Below are positions 56,309-64,000 of a stretch of DNA of 64,000 nucleotides, piece after piece (position 1 is the stretch's first letter; every line of letters starts with the position of its first letter). The DNA lies in the NCBI RefSeq assembly GCF_026625565.1, contig NZ_CP112998.1, positions 2,978,501 to 3,042,500 on the forward strand, in the 5' to 3' direction. The position numbers and the translations under genes were made by a program. The DNA is from Dyadobacter pollutisoli. GTDB taxonomy: Bacteria; Bacteroidota; Bacteroidia; Cytophagales; Spirosomataceae. The notes below the pieces were generated by a model. The model searched no databases, had not been told where the DNA came from, and worked only from the letters and a program-made list of their open reading frames with translations.

Positions 56309-59300
56309 TTAAAACCCGACCTGCAATCCGAGAAGGAATGTCCTTGGCTGTGGATATTGACCTGTATCGACGCCTTTTGTAAAAATAAAGGACTTGGCAT
56401 CATTCACACTGGCACTTACTTCGGGGTCATAACCCTTGTATTTGGTCAATGTCAGCAGGTTCATCGCCGTCGCGTAAATGCGGAAGCTTGAAAATACTTT
56501 CCCGGTCGCTGAATTCAGTACCGATTTGGGAATTGAGAATCCTAATGTCAGGTTGCGCAGCCGCATGAAGGAACCATTTTCAAGAAAACGATCGGAAGCG
56601 CGCAGATTCGATGGTGTATTTTGTCCTGATCTTGGCATGTCGGTAATGTCCCCCTCCTTTTTCCACGCGTTCAAAACAGCCGTGGATGAATTAAACGGCC
56701 GGGTTGTACCTTCTGTCCAGTAGCGCAGCGCATTGTACACTTTCACGTCTCCGATCCCGGCCAGCCCCATGGAAAGGTCCCATGCTTTGTAAGACAAATT
56801 CACAGAGCCTCCATAAGTCCATACTGGTATTGCCGAGCCCAAAAACGCCTGATCTGCGTCTGTGATGTGCCCGTCACCATTCAAATCCTTATAAACAATG
56901 TCACCTGCTTTCAATCCGTCCTGATAGGTCTTGAAACCTTTACCAATCGCCTGCTCATTGTATTTGTTCACATCAGCATTACTCGACACCACATGGTCCA
57001 CCTGAAAGCCGTAGAATGAACCGATCGCTGCGCCGACGTCCGTTTTGGTAATGTTGATCCCGCCATTGGTGGTACCACTCACGATAGGGCCACCGTTACC
57101 GAGAGATGCCACATTGTTCTCGTTATAACCTGTATTGGCAGATATGCTGTAACTGAAATCGCCAACTTGTCCGGCATATGAAAGAGATGCTTCAAAGCCC
57201 TTATTAACTGCATTGGCCGCATTCTGCACCATACTAGCATCATTGTAGACGTCTCCCAGACCTGTTGATACGGGCAGTTTCACATCGAGGAGCAGATCTT
57301 TGCTGTTGCGCCTGTAATAGTCAAGGCTAACCTGTAACCGGTTTTGCAAGAGGCCAAAATCCAGTCCGAAATCTGTCTGCGTCGTTTCCTCCCATTTCAG
57401 GAAGGGATTCGGTACGCGGGTAACGGTAGCACCTTGCTGAAATGCTTTATTTTCACCAAAAGAATACACAATGTTGTTGTTTCCATAGCCCCGGTAAACC
57501 GTCGGATCTGTGAGGAATAAGCCAATATTCGCGTTTCCGGTAATACCCCAGCTGCCCCTGATTTTCAGATCGGAAACGAAAGAGATATTTTTCATAAACT
57601 CCTCATTGGCAACCTTCCAGGCTACACCGACCGAAGGAAAATTGCCTTTCCGGTAAGCCTTGCCAAATGCGGGGTTAATGTCCTGGCGGATAGACGCATT
57701 CACCAGATACCTGTCATGAAAAGCGTAGGTAAGACGGCCAAAATAGGAGCGCGACGCATAAATACTCGAACCGGTGCCTGTGATACTGTTGGATTTGGAA
57801 ACGCCGATCTGTTTGATAAGGTCATTGGTAAAACCAGAACCTGTCAAATTCACGCTCCTGCTCCTGCTGCCTTCGTTGAAGGTATTACCGACCGTGAGAG
57901 AGAAATCGTGGCGGCCCAATGTCCTGGTGTAGCTCAGGATATTTTCGATAATGGGAGAAACACTGAATGAATAACTTTCATCGATTTTACGATCGGTTTT
58001 GGTATTACCATTCAAATATTCGCCTGTGTAATTGTAACTGTTGCCATTCGAGAGACCAATGTTTGCCTGGGTCCTGAATTTGAGACCGTTGATAATATCC
58101 ATTTCACCCCACAATTGAAACAGGTTGGAAACGCCTCTTCCCAGTTTTTCAGTAAGATAAATACCTGGCAGGGGATTAAGTGCATCGTTCTGGTCAATGA
58201 TGGTCGTGACCTTGCTGTATCCCCCAAGGTTCGTAGGGTCCATTGTGGGTGCATAGGGCGGCATCCGGAGGGCTTCCACAAAACTGGCGGCATTGCCGGT
58301 CGTCCTGGTGTATTTAAAATTAATAGTCTGTCCCAGTCGTATTCTTTTGCCGATCTGCTCTTCAAGCTGTGTCCGTAAATTGATTCGTTGGTAGCCGTAA
58401 TCCTTCATAATACCTTCCTGATTGGTATAACCGGCCGAAAAATTATAGGTCGCTTTATCACTTCCGCCGGTCACATTCACATGATGCTCGGTCACTTTTG
58501 CATTCCTGAAAATCTCCTTTTGCCAGTCGGTCCTCGTCACCAGCACATCGGGTGTATTCAGCTTGTCGGGCACCTTATTTCCTTGTACCTCGTCAATGTC
58601 TTTCACCAGCTGAACGTATTGGGTTGCATTGAGCATATCCAGTTTTCTCCAAGCCTGCGCCACGCCCACGTAGCCATTGTAAGTCACTTTTGGCGTTCCG
58701 GCTTTTCCCTTTTTGGTAGTAATGAGCACTACACCATTCGCAGCCGATGCGCCGTAAATTGCCACGGACGCTGCGTCTTTTAAAACCGTAATGTCCTGAA
58801 TATCATAAGTACTCACTGAGTTAATATCGCCACCCTGAATCCCGTCGATCACATACAATGGATCCGAATTGGTCAGCGAACCGACGCCACGAATGATGAT
58901 TTTGGCATTGGAACCTGGCAATCCACCAGTATTGACGATTTGCACACCCGCTATTTTTCCCTGCAAAAGCTGCTGGGCGGACGTGGCGGATACATCGCCA
59001 AATTCTTTACGACCTACCACTGCAACTGCCCCGGTAAGGTCTTTCTTTTTGGCAGTACCATAGCCGATCACGACCACTTCCTCCAAAGCTTTGGTATCAA
59101 CCAAGAGCGAAACATCCACCACGGTACGATTGCCGATAATCTCTTCCTTTGGCAGATAACCCACGAATGAGAAGATCAGCGTAGCGTCCGAACCAGCGCC
59201 GGTAATTTCATATTTACCCGATATATCCGTAGTAACGCCGCGCTGAGAGCCTTTGAGCACCACGCTAACACCGGGCAACCCTTCACCTCGTTCATCACTA

Positions 59301-59806
59301 ACTTTACCTTTCACAGTTACCTCTTTCGGACCGGCCTTTGTTATTTTGGAAATGGAAACATCAGGCCTGTTCATCGATTCAGAGGGAGAAACGGGGGCAA
59401 TGGTCGCACTTTCAATGGTGGCGACCCCGGCCTCGGGAGTCCTCTTTTCATACCGCGACACGATTACATACGCCTCCTTACCGGCTTTTCTGAAACGAAG
59501 GTTGAACGGTTTGAGCAGGTCGGTCAGTTGTTTTTCGAGCTTGCTCCCTTCCTGGCGGTAGTCCGCGCCGGTAATGGTGATATTTCTGACCGTTTCTTCT
59601 TCAAACAATATGCTTACCTGGTGCTGCTTGCCCAGATCTATTAGTAAGTCTTTCAGGTTCTTAGCTTTGTTACGGCTTTCTTCAAGTTGAGGGGCATTCC
59701 GCTGGGCTGACTGGCTTGCAAATGAAATTCCCTGCGCCGTGCAAAGCTGCTGAACAGATAACATGGTCAGCACGATACGGGTCTTTTGTAGAAATCTGCT
59801 ACTCAT
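56309..59806 (-). CDS. SusC-type TonB-dependent transducer with N-terminal STN signalling domain
   Basis: 1165 residues. A signal region (about 1-25) precedes an STN (secretin/TonB short N-terminal) domain at about 45-115 (NLKDLLIDLGKQHQVSILFEEE, LEKQLTDLLKPFNLRFRK). A carboxypeptidase-D-like domain (about 155-245; VKGKVSDERGEGLPGVSVVLKG), the plug (about 250-370; IRGVGSLTNSDPLYVIDGIQ) and the barrel follow, ending in LGLQVGF. The STN domain is where such receptors touch FecR-type anti-sigma factors when a substrate is bound, and a FecR gene overlaps this one by 8 bases. The protein should therefore both import its ligand and report its presence. Confidence 0.96.
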   Translation of the reverse strand: MSSRFLQKTRIVLTMLSVQQLCTAQGISFASQSAQRNAPQLEESRNKAKNLKDLLIDLGKQHQVSILFEEETVRNITITGADYRQEGSKLEKQLTDLLKPFNLRFRKAGKEAYVIVSRYEKRTPEAGVATIESATIAPVSPSESMNRPDVSISKITKAGPKEVTVKGKVSDERGEGLPGVSVVLKGSQRGVTTDISGKYEITGAGSDATLIFSFVGYLPKEEIIGNRTVVDVSLLVDTKALEEVVVIGYGTAKKKDLTGAVAVVGRKEFGDVSATSAQQLLQGKIAGVQIVNTGGLPGSNAKIIIRGVGSLTNSDPLYVIDGIQGGDINSVSTYDIQDITVLKDAASVAIYGASAANGVVLITTKKGKAGTPKVTYNGYVGVAQAWRKLDMLNATQYVQLVKDIDEVQGNKVPDKLNTPDVLVTRTDWQKEIFRNAKVTEHHVNVTGGSDKATYNFSAGYTNQEGIMKDYGYQRINLRTQLEEQIGKRIRLGQTINFKYTRTTGNAASFVEALRMPPYAPTMDPTNLGGYSKVTTIIDQNDALNPLPGIYLTEKLGRGVSNLFQLWGEMDIINGLKFRTQANIGLSNGNSYNYTGEYLNGNTKTDRKIDESYSFSVSPIIENILSYTRTLGRHDFSLTVGNTFNEGSRSRSVNLTGSGFTNDLIKQIGVSKSNSITGTGSSIYASRSYFGRLTYAFHDRYLVNASIRQDINPAFGKAYRKGNFPSVGVAWKVANEEFMKNISFVSDLKIRGSWGITGNANIGLFLTDPTVYRGYGNNNIVYSFGENKAFQQGATVTRVPNPFLKWEETTQTDFGLDFGLLQNRLQVSLDYYRRNSKDLLLDVKLPVSTGLGDVYNDASMVQNAANAVNKGFEASLSYAGQVGDFSYSISANTGYNENNVASLGNGGPIVSGTTNGGINITKTDVGAAIGSFYGFQVDHVVSSNADVNKYNEQAIGKGFKTYQDGLKAGDIVYKDLNGDGHITDADQAFLGSAIPVWTYGGSVNLSYKAWDLSMGLAGIGDVKVYNALRYWTEGTTRPFNSSTAVLNAWKKEGDITDMPRSGQNTPSNLRASDRFLENGSFMRLRNLTLGFSIPKSVLNSATGKVFSSFRIYATAMNLLTLTKYKGYDPEVSASVNDAKSFIFTKGVDTGQYPQPRTFLLGLQVGF

Positions 59807-60809
59807 GGTTAGGATTGGTTACTGATGTTCTCAATTCAATAAATTCATTGTGTTTGACCACTTCCAGATGAAGCAATTCGGATAATATGGCCAGCAGGTC
59901 GTCGGCTTGCTTAGCTTTATAGACTCCGCCGATGCGACGCTTGCCGAGAACGGGATCTAGTATACGCACATCCACCTTGAAGCGGTCGTTCATTTGTTCC
60001 ACCGCTTCTGACAAAAGTGTATTGTCGAAATAAAACATATCCTGTTTCCACGCCACGAACCGGGCCGGCGTAGCCGAAGAAGTGAGGGTAAACTGCCCGT
60101 TTTTCTCTGTCGAGAAGAGGTTTCCAGGTTTCATATAAAGCTGTTTTCCTTTCGGAAGGCTCAATTTCACTTTTCCTTTGGTCAGAAAAACCTTGGTACC
60201 GCGCTCCCGGGAGAAAGCCACAAATTCGGTCCCCAGTACCTCAATGAGATAATCTTTGTCCATTCTCACAATGAAACGACTGTCTCTTTCCGTATGCACC
60301 ACCTTGAACTCAGCCTCTCCTTCCAGCATTACCTCGCGGTTACCGGATCCGAAGCCAAGTCTCGGAACTCTGAGTACCGAGTTAGCATTCAGTACCACCG
60401 TCGTTCCGTCCGAAAGCTGATACGAAGCGATCCGGCCATTCTCCGACGTTAACGATTTATATATCAACTCTTTCCTGAAAACAAAGCCAGCCACTATCAG
60501 CAGGCAAGCCGCCACGGCACTATAAAGCCACGCGCTTTTCAGGATCAGGAATTGCCTTGTTTCTGCCTGGGGAAAAGGTATCTCTTCGTCTACCGCTTCA
60601 TTGTTGATCAATGCTATATACTCGGACAGAGCGCTTTCGACCTGTGGCGAAAACTGTGGATGACGGCTTTCCCATTCATCGAGATATCGGTAGTAGAGTT
60701 CTTCATTCTGCGGGTCGGCGAGCCAGTCTTCGACAAGCTTACGCTGAATGGATGTGGTCCTTCCGTCAAAAAAATCGAACAGGACATCTTTAGATAGGGA
60801 TTCTTTCAT
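59799..60809 (-). CDS. FecR-type anti-sigma factor
   Basis: 336 residues from ATG 60809; the frame opens 23 codons earlier but the FecR N-terminus (KDVLFDFFDGRTTSIQRKLVEDWL) starts here. A cytoplasmic helical part (about 1-80) is followed by one membrane helix (about 90-115; AWLYSAVAACLLIVAGFVF), the periplasmic FecR beta domain (about 125-220; SYQLSDGTTVVLNANSVLRVP) and a C-terminal DUF4974 (about 255-325), an STN-like part that contacts the receptor. It passes the signal from the STN-SusC to the ECF sigma factor encoded upstream. Confidence 0.94.
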   Translation of the reverse strand: MKESLSKDVLFDFFDGRTTSIQRKLVEDWLADPQNEELYYRYLDEWESRHPQFSPQVESALSEYIALINNEAVDEEIPFPQAETRQFLILKSAWLYSAVAACLLIVAGFVFRKELIYKSLTSENGRIASYQLSDGTTVVLNANSVLRVPRLGFGSGNREVMLEGEAEFKVVHTERDSRFIVRMDKDYLIEVLGTEFVAFSRERGTKVFLTKGKVKLSLPKGKQLYMKPGNLFSTEKNGQFTLTSSATPARFVAWKQDMFYFDNTLLSEAVEQMNDRFKVDVRILDPVLGKRRIGGVYKAKQADDLLAILSELLHLEVVKHNEFIELRTSVTNPNHE

Positions 60810-60958
60810 TTTATATTTTTTAGCTTTTACAGTCCGGTGAGGGCTGTTTGGATAATTCACGGCACTCAAAAAGACCATTTGAAATGCGACCCTGAAACGT
60901 GCATAAATGGTAATCTTACCGGATAGACAAGTACGGTGTTCCTAACCCCATGCCGGGT

Positions 60959-61624
60959 TTATATTTTAATTGAAAGCATCAGCGCGAGGCATATGAACCA
61001 GCTGTCTTTCAGCCCATTGCGTAGTCTCGCAATGGCCCGGGTGATGAGCGCTTCCACAGATTTTGGGGTGATCTGAAGCTCAGCCGCAATTTCTTCGAGC
61101 GATTTACCTTCAACGCGTTTGAGCAAATAGGCCTTCCTGCATTGCGGGGGCATGTCTTGTACAATGCGCTCGACCTGCTGGTGCAATTCGCTGTACTGCA
61201 ATGCTTCACACGGGTTGAGCGCGTGGGCGGCGAAAGGTGTGGTCATCACCTCCATTGGGGACGTGCGGTTCAGGTCCCATTTCAGATAGTTGTAGGACCG
61301 GTTCCGGACAGATTTGTACAGATAAGCGCGGTACGAAGTGTTGATCAGTTCAAAAGTCCGGCTTTGCCAAAACGCCGCAAATACCTCTGAAACAATGTCT
61401 TCCGCCACCTCACTGGAATGGACAAACCGGATTGCGTGGTTGCATAAATTGGTGTAATACTTTCGGAATAGCAGCTCGCACCCTTTTTGCGGGTCCTGGC
61501 TGAACGTCTTGCGGATCAGGTATTCGTCGTCGAGCATCGTTGATCCGTTATCCTGCACAGACAAATCGATGCTGTCTTTTTCGGCTGATGGGGACGGTAG
61601 TTTTTTGATAGAATTAATAGCCAT
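60959..61624 (-). CDS. ECF RNA polymerase sigma factor (FecI-like, Bacteroidetes sigma-70 family)
   Basis: 221 residues. Region 2 (about 45-110) has CELLFRKYYTNLCNHAIRFV and SEVAEDIVSEVFAAFWQ; region 4 (about 150-205) has MPPQCRKAYLLKRVEGKSLEEIAAELQITPKSVEALITRAIARLR. A hydrophobic end (SWFICLALMLSIKI) is common in the Bacteroidetes branch. An N-terminal extension of about 35 residues is low in complexity. It is followed by the FecR gene after 149 bases, then susC and susD, the standard order for a surface-signalling nutrient system. Its target should be the promoter of the susC gene or of this operon. Confidence 0.94.
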   Translation of the reverse strand: MAINSIKKLPSPSAEKDSIDLSVQDNGSTMLDDEYLIRKTFSQDPQKGCELLFRKYYTNLCNHAIRFVHSSEVAEDIVSEVFAAFWQSRTFELINTSYRAYLYKSVRNRSYNYLKWDLNRTSPMEVMTTPFAAHALNPCEALQYSELHQQVERIVQDMPPQCRKAYLLKRVEGKSLEEIAAELQITPKSVEALITRAIARLRNGLKDSWFICLALMLSIKI

Positions 61625-61858
61625 ATCGTTTCATTAACCCAGCTGCATATTTGCAGTTCTCTCACACAGACAAGTCCGCAAGCCTCATCCCCATACTATA
61701 AATAATATTTTTTTTTCAGAAAATAATTCAATTAAAAGTTTGGGGATGCTCGCAGGGCTGAGGCCATGGGTGGTGGGCGCTATTGCTCATCTATGGATTT
61801 ATTACCCCCAAAATCAAAATCTCGATAGACGCCTAGCGTGGCTAGAGGAAGCCCCGTA

Positions 61859-61880
61859 ACCCAAGGCTTCAGCCTTGGGT
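61859..61880. repeat. REP-like palindrome A
   Basis: ACCCAAGGCT and AGCCTTGGGT form a perfect 10-bp stem with a two-base centre (TC). The word order (CCCAAGGCTTCAGCC) resembles palindrome B at 62001. Confidence 0.75.
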
Positions 61881-61963
61881 ACCAGAACCCTAAGGAAACC
61901 AAGACCGGCCTTAGCCAAAGAACGTGTGTCACGCCATCCCCTAGCCCGTCATTGAGCTCGAAC

Positions 61964-61979
61964 GGCTTTGGCTAAAGCC
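61964..61979. repeat. Short hairpin of the REP-like cluster
   Basis: GGCTTT and AAAGCC form a 6-bp stem around GGCT. The arms share the TTTAGCC/GGCTAAAG words with palindrome B, so it may be a degraded copy. Confidence 0.5.
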
Positions 61980-62000
61980 CTACATTCAGATTTGGAGATG

Positions 62001-62032
62001 CTTTAGCCCAGGGCTGAAGCCCTGGGCTAAAG
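62001..62032. repeat. REP-like palindrome B
   Basis: CTTTAGCCCAGGGCT and its exact reverse complement (15 bp) flank a two-base centre (GA). It is the longest perfect stem seen in the window. It has no T-run, so it does not look like an ordinary terminator. Confidence 0.8.
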
Positions 62033-62060
62033 GTACCGGCAACAGGTCGAAATGATAATA

Positions 62061-62110
62061 ATCCCGTAGGGATGCAATCGGCGGCCGCCGATATTGCATC
62101 TCTACGGGAT
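62061..62110. repeat. Palindrome C with a GC-rich core
   Basis: Arms ATCCCGTAGGGATGCAAT (62061-62078) and ATTGCATCTCTACGGGAT (62093-62110) pair at 17 of 18 positions. The core is itself a perfect palindrome, ATCGGCGGCCGCCGAT (62077-62092), so the whole 50 bases could form one extended hairpin. It lies 24 bases after the stop of the minus-strand CBM3 gene and might also end its transcript. Confidence 0.75.
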
Positions 62111-62134
62111 TGGCGCTAGCGGGTGTTTTAACAA

Positions 62135-64000
62135 TTAAGGTTTCACAACCTTCAACACAACCACCTCCCGCGTGGAACCTATCTTGATCAGGTAAAGCCC
62201 TGCGGTTTTGCCGAGCGGCAATGTGTGTCGCTCCTGGTCGGCTGGTTTGGGGATCGATTTGCTGAATAATGAACGGCCATTCAAGTCGGTAACCGTCACT
62301 TGGAGCGGCAATGCGTTGGCGCCGGTTATGACAACCTCGGCCTGGTCGCTGCTTACCGGATTTCCCATCAGCGTCGCAGTCAGTTTGGCTGGCGCTATTT
62401 CATTTTCGATTACACCAAACCTTCCATTAGCCTGAGCTGCCGGTTCCTGGCCGTACACAAGTTGCCCTTTGTAGTAGACAGTAATCTTACTGTTTTCAGC
62501 AAACGGGGCGGCGGCTTTGAAGGAATAATCATTCGTTTCATCAAATACAGACCAATTCGCCTTGGCGATCCTGTACTGAATATTACCTGTGCCGCTCAGA
62601 GGATACAGTTTCCCTAGCGACGGCGCGCCTTTCAGTTCAAAATAGGTATCCGCGTTGACTTTCTGCTGATTACCCGTGAACTGGCCGCTCACGTTTGCAG
62701 CACCCAGTGCAGCGAAGTCGATCCAATGGTTGAGACTGGCGTTACCATCCGATGTGAACCAATAGCGGATCGCGAGATCGGCATAGTCGACCGGTACATT
62801 ACCTTTATTCTCCACCTTGATCCACGTGCTCAGCGAGGTTGGCGCTGCATTGGTATTTTTGTTTTCTGAATAAACTTTCAGATCCATAACCGCAGCTGTT
62901 GTATCTGGCTCAACGCCCCACCAGAGTTTTCCGTTGCGATACAAAGTGATATGGTCATTCACAACGTAAGCGGAACCACTTTTGAAAGAATAATCATCAC
63001 TTTCCGAAAGATCGGCCCAATTCACGTTGGCAAACCTGGTTTGGATGGCGCCCGAATTGGCACCTGCATTCAAATTACCGGCTGATGCATTAAATGCAAC
63101 CTCCACGTAACCTAATGCGCCATCGCGCGGTTTGGGCAGTTCCACATAGTTCATCGAAACCTTGCCGTTGCCCATTTCGGCAAAATCGACCCATTTGTTA
63201 ATACCTGCATAATTCTCGGCAGTAACCCAGTAGCGCGCGGTAAGTTCGCTGTACGGAACCGCCACAGTGCTTTCGTTGGCAATGGTCAGGTATGGTTTGA
63301 CGGTATTGTTATTGACCTGGCCATTGTCGCCATCCTTAGAAAGCACTTTCAAACCGGATGACACTACCAGTATACGGCTCGACGGCTGAGCGGGGCTATA
63401 TGCTTCATTCCCGTTCTGAGAAGCAGTGATCACAGTAGTCCCTGGTGCAACGATATGTACTTTTCCATTCGAGATAATCGCCACTGTTGTGTCCGAACTT
63501 CCATAATTTACCGGCAAACCCGACGATGCCACAGCACCTGGATCAAAGTCGGCATCACCCACAGTTTTGTGCATCAAACTATCCATAGAAAGCGTTTGTG
63601 CAACCATAGGAGGAGCTGCGATAGTCAGACAGAACTCGTCCAGTATCAGCTTTCCGCTCGGACCCGCTTTTGACGCCCAAAAACCGATCGTTGCGGCGTT
63701 CTCAGGTGCCAACTTTGTGACCGAATACTTGGTAAATACAGTCGGCGTTGCTGATGGATAAGCCTGGAACTGGGTAGTACCGCTGGCAATTTTCGCTCCC
63801 TGCGCATCATAAAAATCAATCCCGATACCGGCCCAATAAGGCATGATCAATTGAGAGGCATTGGCGGGATTAGGTGTTCCCTCCACTTTGGCCCAGAGCT
63901 CAAAAGTGATTTCCCTGCCTCCGGTTACGGTAATTGTCTTCCCGTAATTAATCGCTCCGCCATCGGCGGTAATGACAGCACTCTTCAATCCGCTCTGAGC
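62135..64000 (-). CDS. T9SS-secreted protein with Ig-like and two CBM3-like modules, C-terminal fragment
   Basis: The frame runs open to the window end, so the N-terminus is missing; about 621 residues are visible. In order: a beta-sandwich resembling a carbohydrate-binding domain (about 1-130), a bacterial Ig/MBG-like domain (about 130-210; VNYGSSDTTVAIISNGKVHI, VITASQNGNEAYSPA), and two CBM3-like (cellulose-binding) modules at about 215-365 and 370-520. The modules share YWVTAENYAG / YWFTSDGNASL, KWVDFAEMG / HWIDFAALG and DDYSFKSG / NDYSFKAA. Last is a T9SS type A sorting domain (about 540-621; VTVTDLNGRSLFSK, GLYLIKIG). The missing part probably carries a catalytic domain that acts on cellulose or a similar polymer. 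Confidence 0.88.
   Translation of the reverse strand, partial: AQSGLKSAVITADGGAINYGKTITVTGGREITFELWAKVEGTPNPANASQLIMPYWAGIGIDFYDAQGAKIASGTTQFQAYPSATPTVFTKYSVTKLAPENAATIGFWASKAGPSGKLILDEFCLTIAAPPMVAQTLSMDSLMHKTVGDADFDPGAVASSGLPVNYGSSDTTVAIISNGKVHIVAPGTTVITASQNGNEAYSPAQPSSRILVVSSGLKVLSKDGDNGQVNNNTVKPYLTIANESTVAVPYSELTARYWVTAENYAGINKWVDFAEMGNGKVSMNYVELPKPRDGALGYVEVAFNASAGNLNAGANSGAIQTRFANVNWADLSESDDYSFKSGSAYVVNDHITLYRNGKLWWGVEPDTTAAVMDLKVYSENKNTNAAPTSLSTWIKVENKGNVPVDYADLAIRYWFTSDGNASLNHWIDFAALGAANVSGQFTGNQQKVNADTYFELKGAPSLGKLYPLSGTGNIQYRIAKANWSVFDETNDYSFKAAAPFAENSKITVYYKGQLVYGQEPAAQANGRFGVIENEIAPAKLTATLMGNPVSSDQAEVVITGANALPLQVTVTDLNGRSLFSKSIPKPADQERHTLPLGKTAGLYLIKIGSTREVVVLKVVKP

Larger units (their letters stand above)
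61625..62134. other. Intergenic region filled with palindromic repeats
   Basis: 510 bases without a gene. The first 120 bases are AT-rich and hold the sigma-factor promoter region. From about 61750 to 62110 the stretch holds several hairpin-forming sequences listed separately. Part words are reused between them, such as CCCAGGGCT, GGCTTC/GCTGAAGCC and TTTAGCC/GGCTAAA, as in REP-like element clusters. A pair TTAGCCAAAG (61911-61920) and CTTTGGCTAA (61966-61975) also forms an inverted repeat with a 45-base spacer. Confidence 0.6.

Noticed and set aside
61859..62110. CRISPR array
   Set aside because: The repeats are palindromes of different sequence and length, irregularly spaced, with no constant spacer size and no cas genes nearby.
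1..64000. tRNA, rRNA, prophage or insertion-sequence genes
   Set aside because: I looked for cloverleaf-like patterns, rRNA cores, integrases and transposases and found none that I could support.

Overview
The window reads as a chromosomal segment of a Bacteroidota bacterium, most likely Cytophagales of the Dyadobacter/Spirosomataceae type. The reasons are three SusC/SusD pairs, FecI/FecR regulation of one pair, type IX secretion (T9SS) C-terminal sorting domains, and -7 promoter boxes that match the Bacteroidetes TAnnTTTG consensus. Planctomycete-type cytochrome/DUF1501 genes of the kind found in environmental Cytophagales are also present. The genus is an inference; there is no rRNA or tRNA in the window to fix it.

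Layout. 1-6.4 kb: the 3' end of a susC, a susD and two tandem secreted FAD oxidoreductases. 6.4-9.9 kb: an asymmetric heterodimeric ABC exporter on the minus strand. 10.1-21.5 kb: a periplasmic redox enclave. It holds a cytochrome b plus MsrP-like molybdoenzyme, a PSCyt1/DUF1549/DUF1553 cytochrome with a DUF1501 partner, an IorB-like molybdenum hydroxylase, a gluconate-dehydrogenase-type small subunit plus GMC flavoprotein, and a Gfo/Idh/MocA protein. Five of these proteins begin with twin-arginine signals. 21.6-34.2 kb: a starch utilisation locus on the minus strand, made of a membrane regulator with two starch-binding-like domains, SusC, SusD, SusE and two GH13 amylases, one of them with a T9SS signal. 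34.3-38.9 kb: a MacB/FtsX-type permease, a cupin, a small lipoprotein and an Old Yellow Enzyme homologue. 39.0-40.7 kb: a YCII/DGPF protein plus an ECF42-type sigma factor. 40.6-50.3 kb: GH67 alpha-glucuronidase, an ArsR/SRPBCC/DUF1801 operon, GH95 fucosidase, a lactonase-like metallo-hydrolase and a D-aminoacylase-like lipoprotein. 50.3-54.6 kb: a TlpA-like lipoprotein, two tandem esterase-fold proteins that have lost the catalytic serine and histidine, and a ThuA-like protein. 54.7-61.6 kb: a complete sigma / FecR / STN-SusC / SusD operon. 61.6-62.1 kb: a cluster of perfect palindromes. 62.1 kb to the end: the C-terminal part of a T9SS-secreted protein with two CBM3-like modules.

How the genes work together. 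The starch locus is self-contained: the regulator is likely to sense starch fragments directly in the periplasm, SusCDE capture and import them, the T9SS amylase cuts outside the cell and the neopullulanase-like enzyme cuts in the periplasm. The second SusCD operon is controlled by trans-envelope signalling through the STN domain, FecR and an ECF sigma factor. The redox enclave looks like periplasmic oxidation of small organic substrates, with electrons passed to the respiratory chain.

The least explained items are the tandem esterase-fold pseudoenzymes, the starch-sensing membrane AraC regulator, the D-aminoacylase-like protein without its usual metal ligands, and the palindrome cluster.
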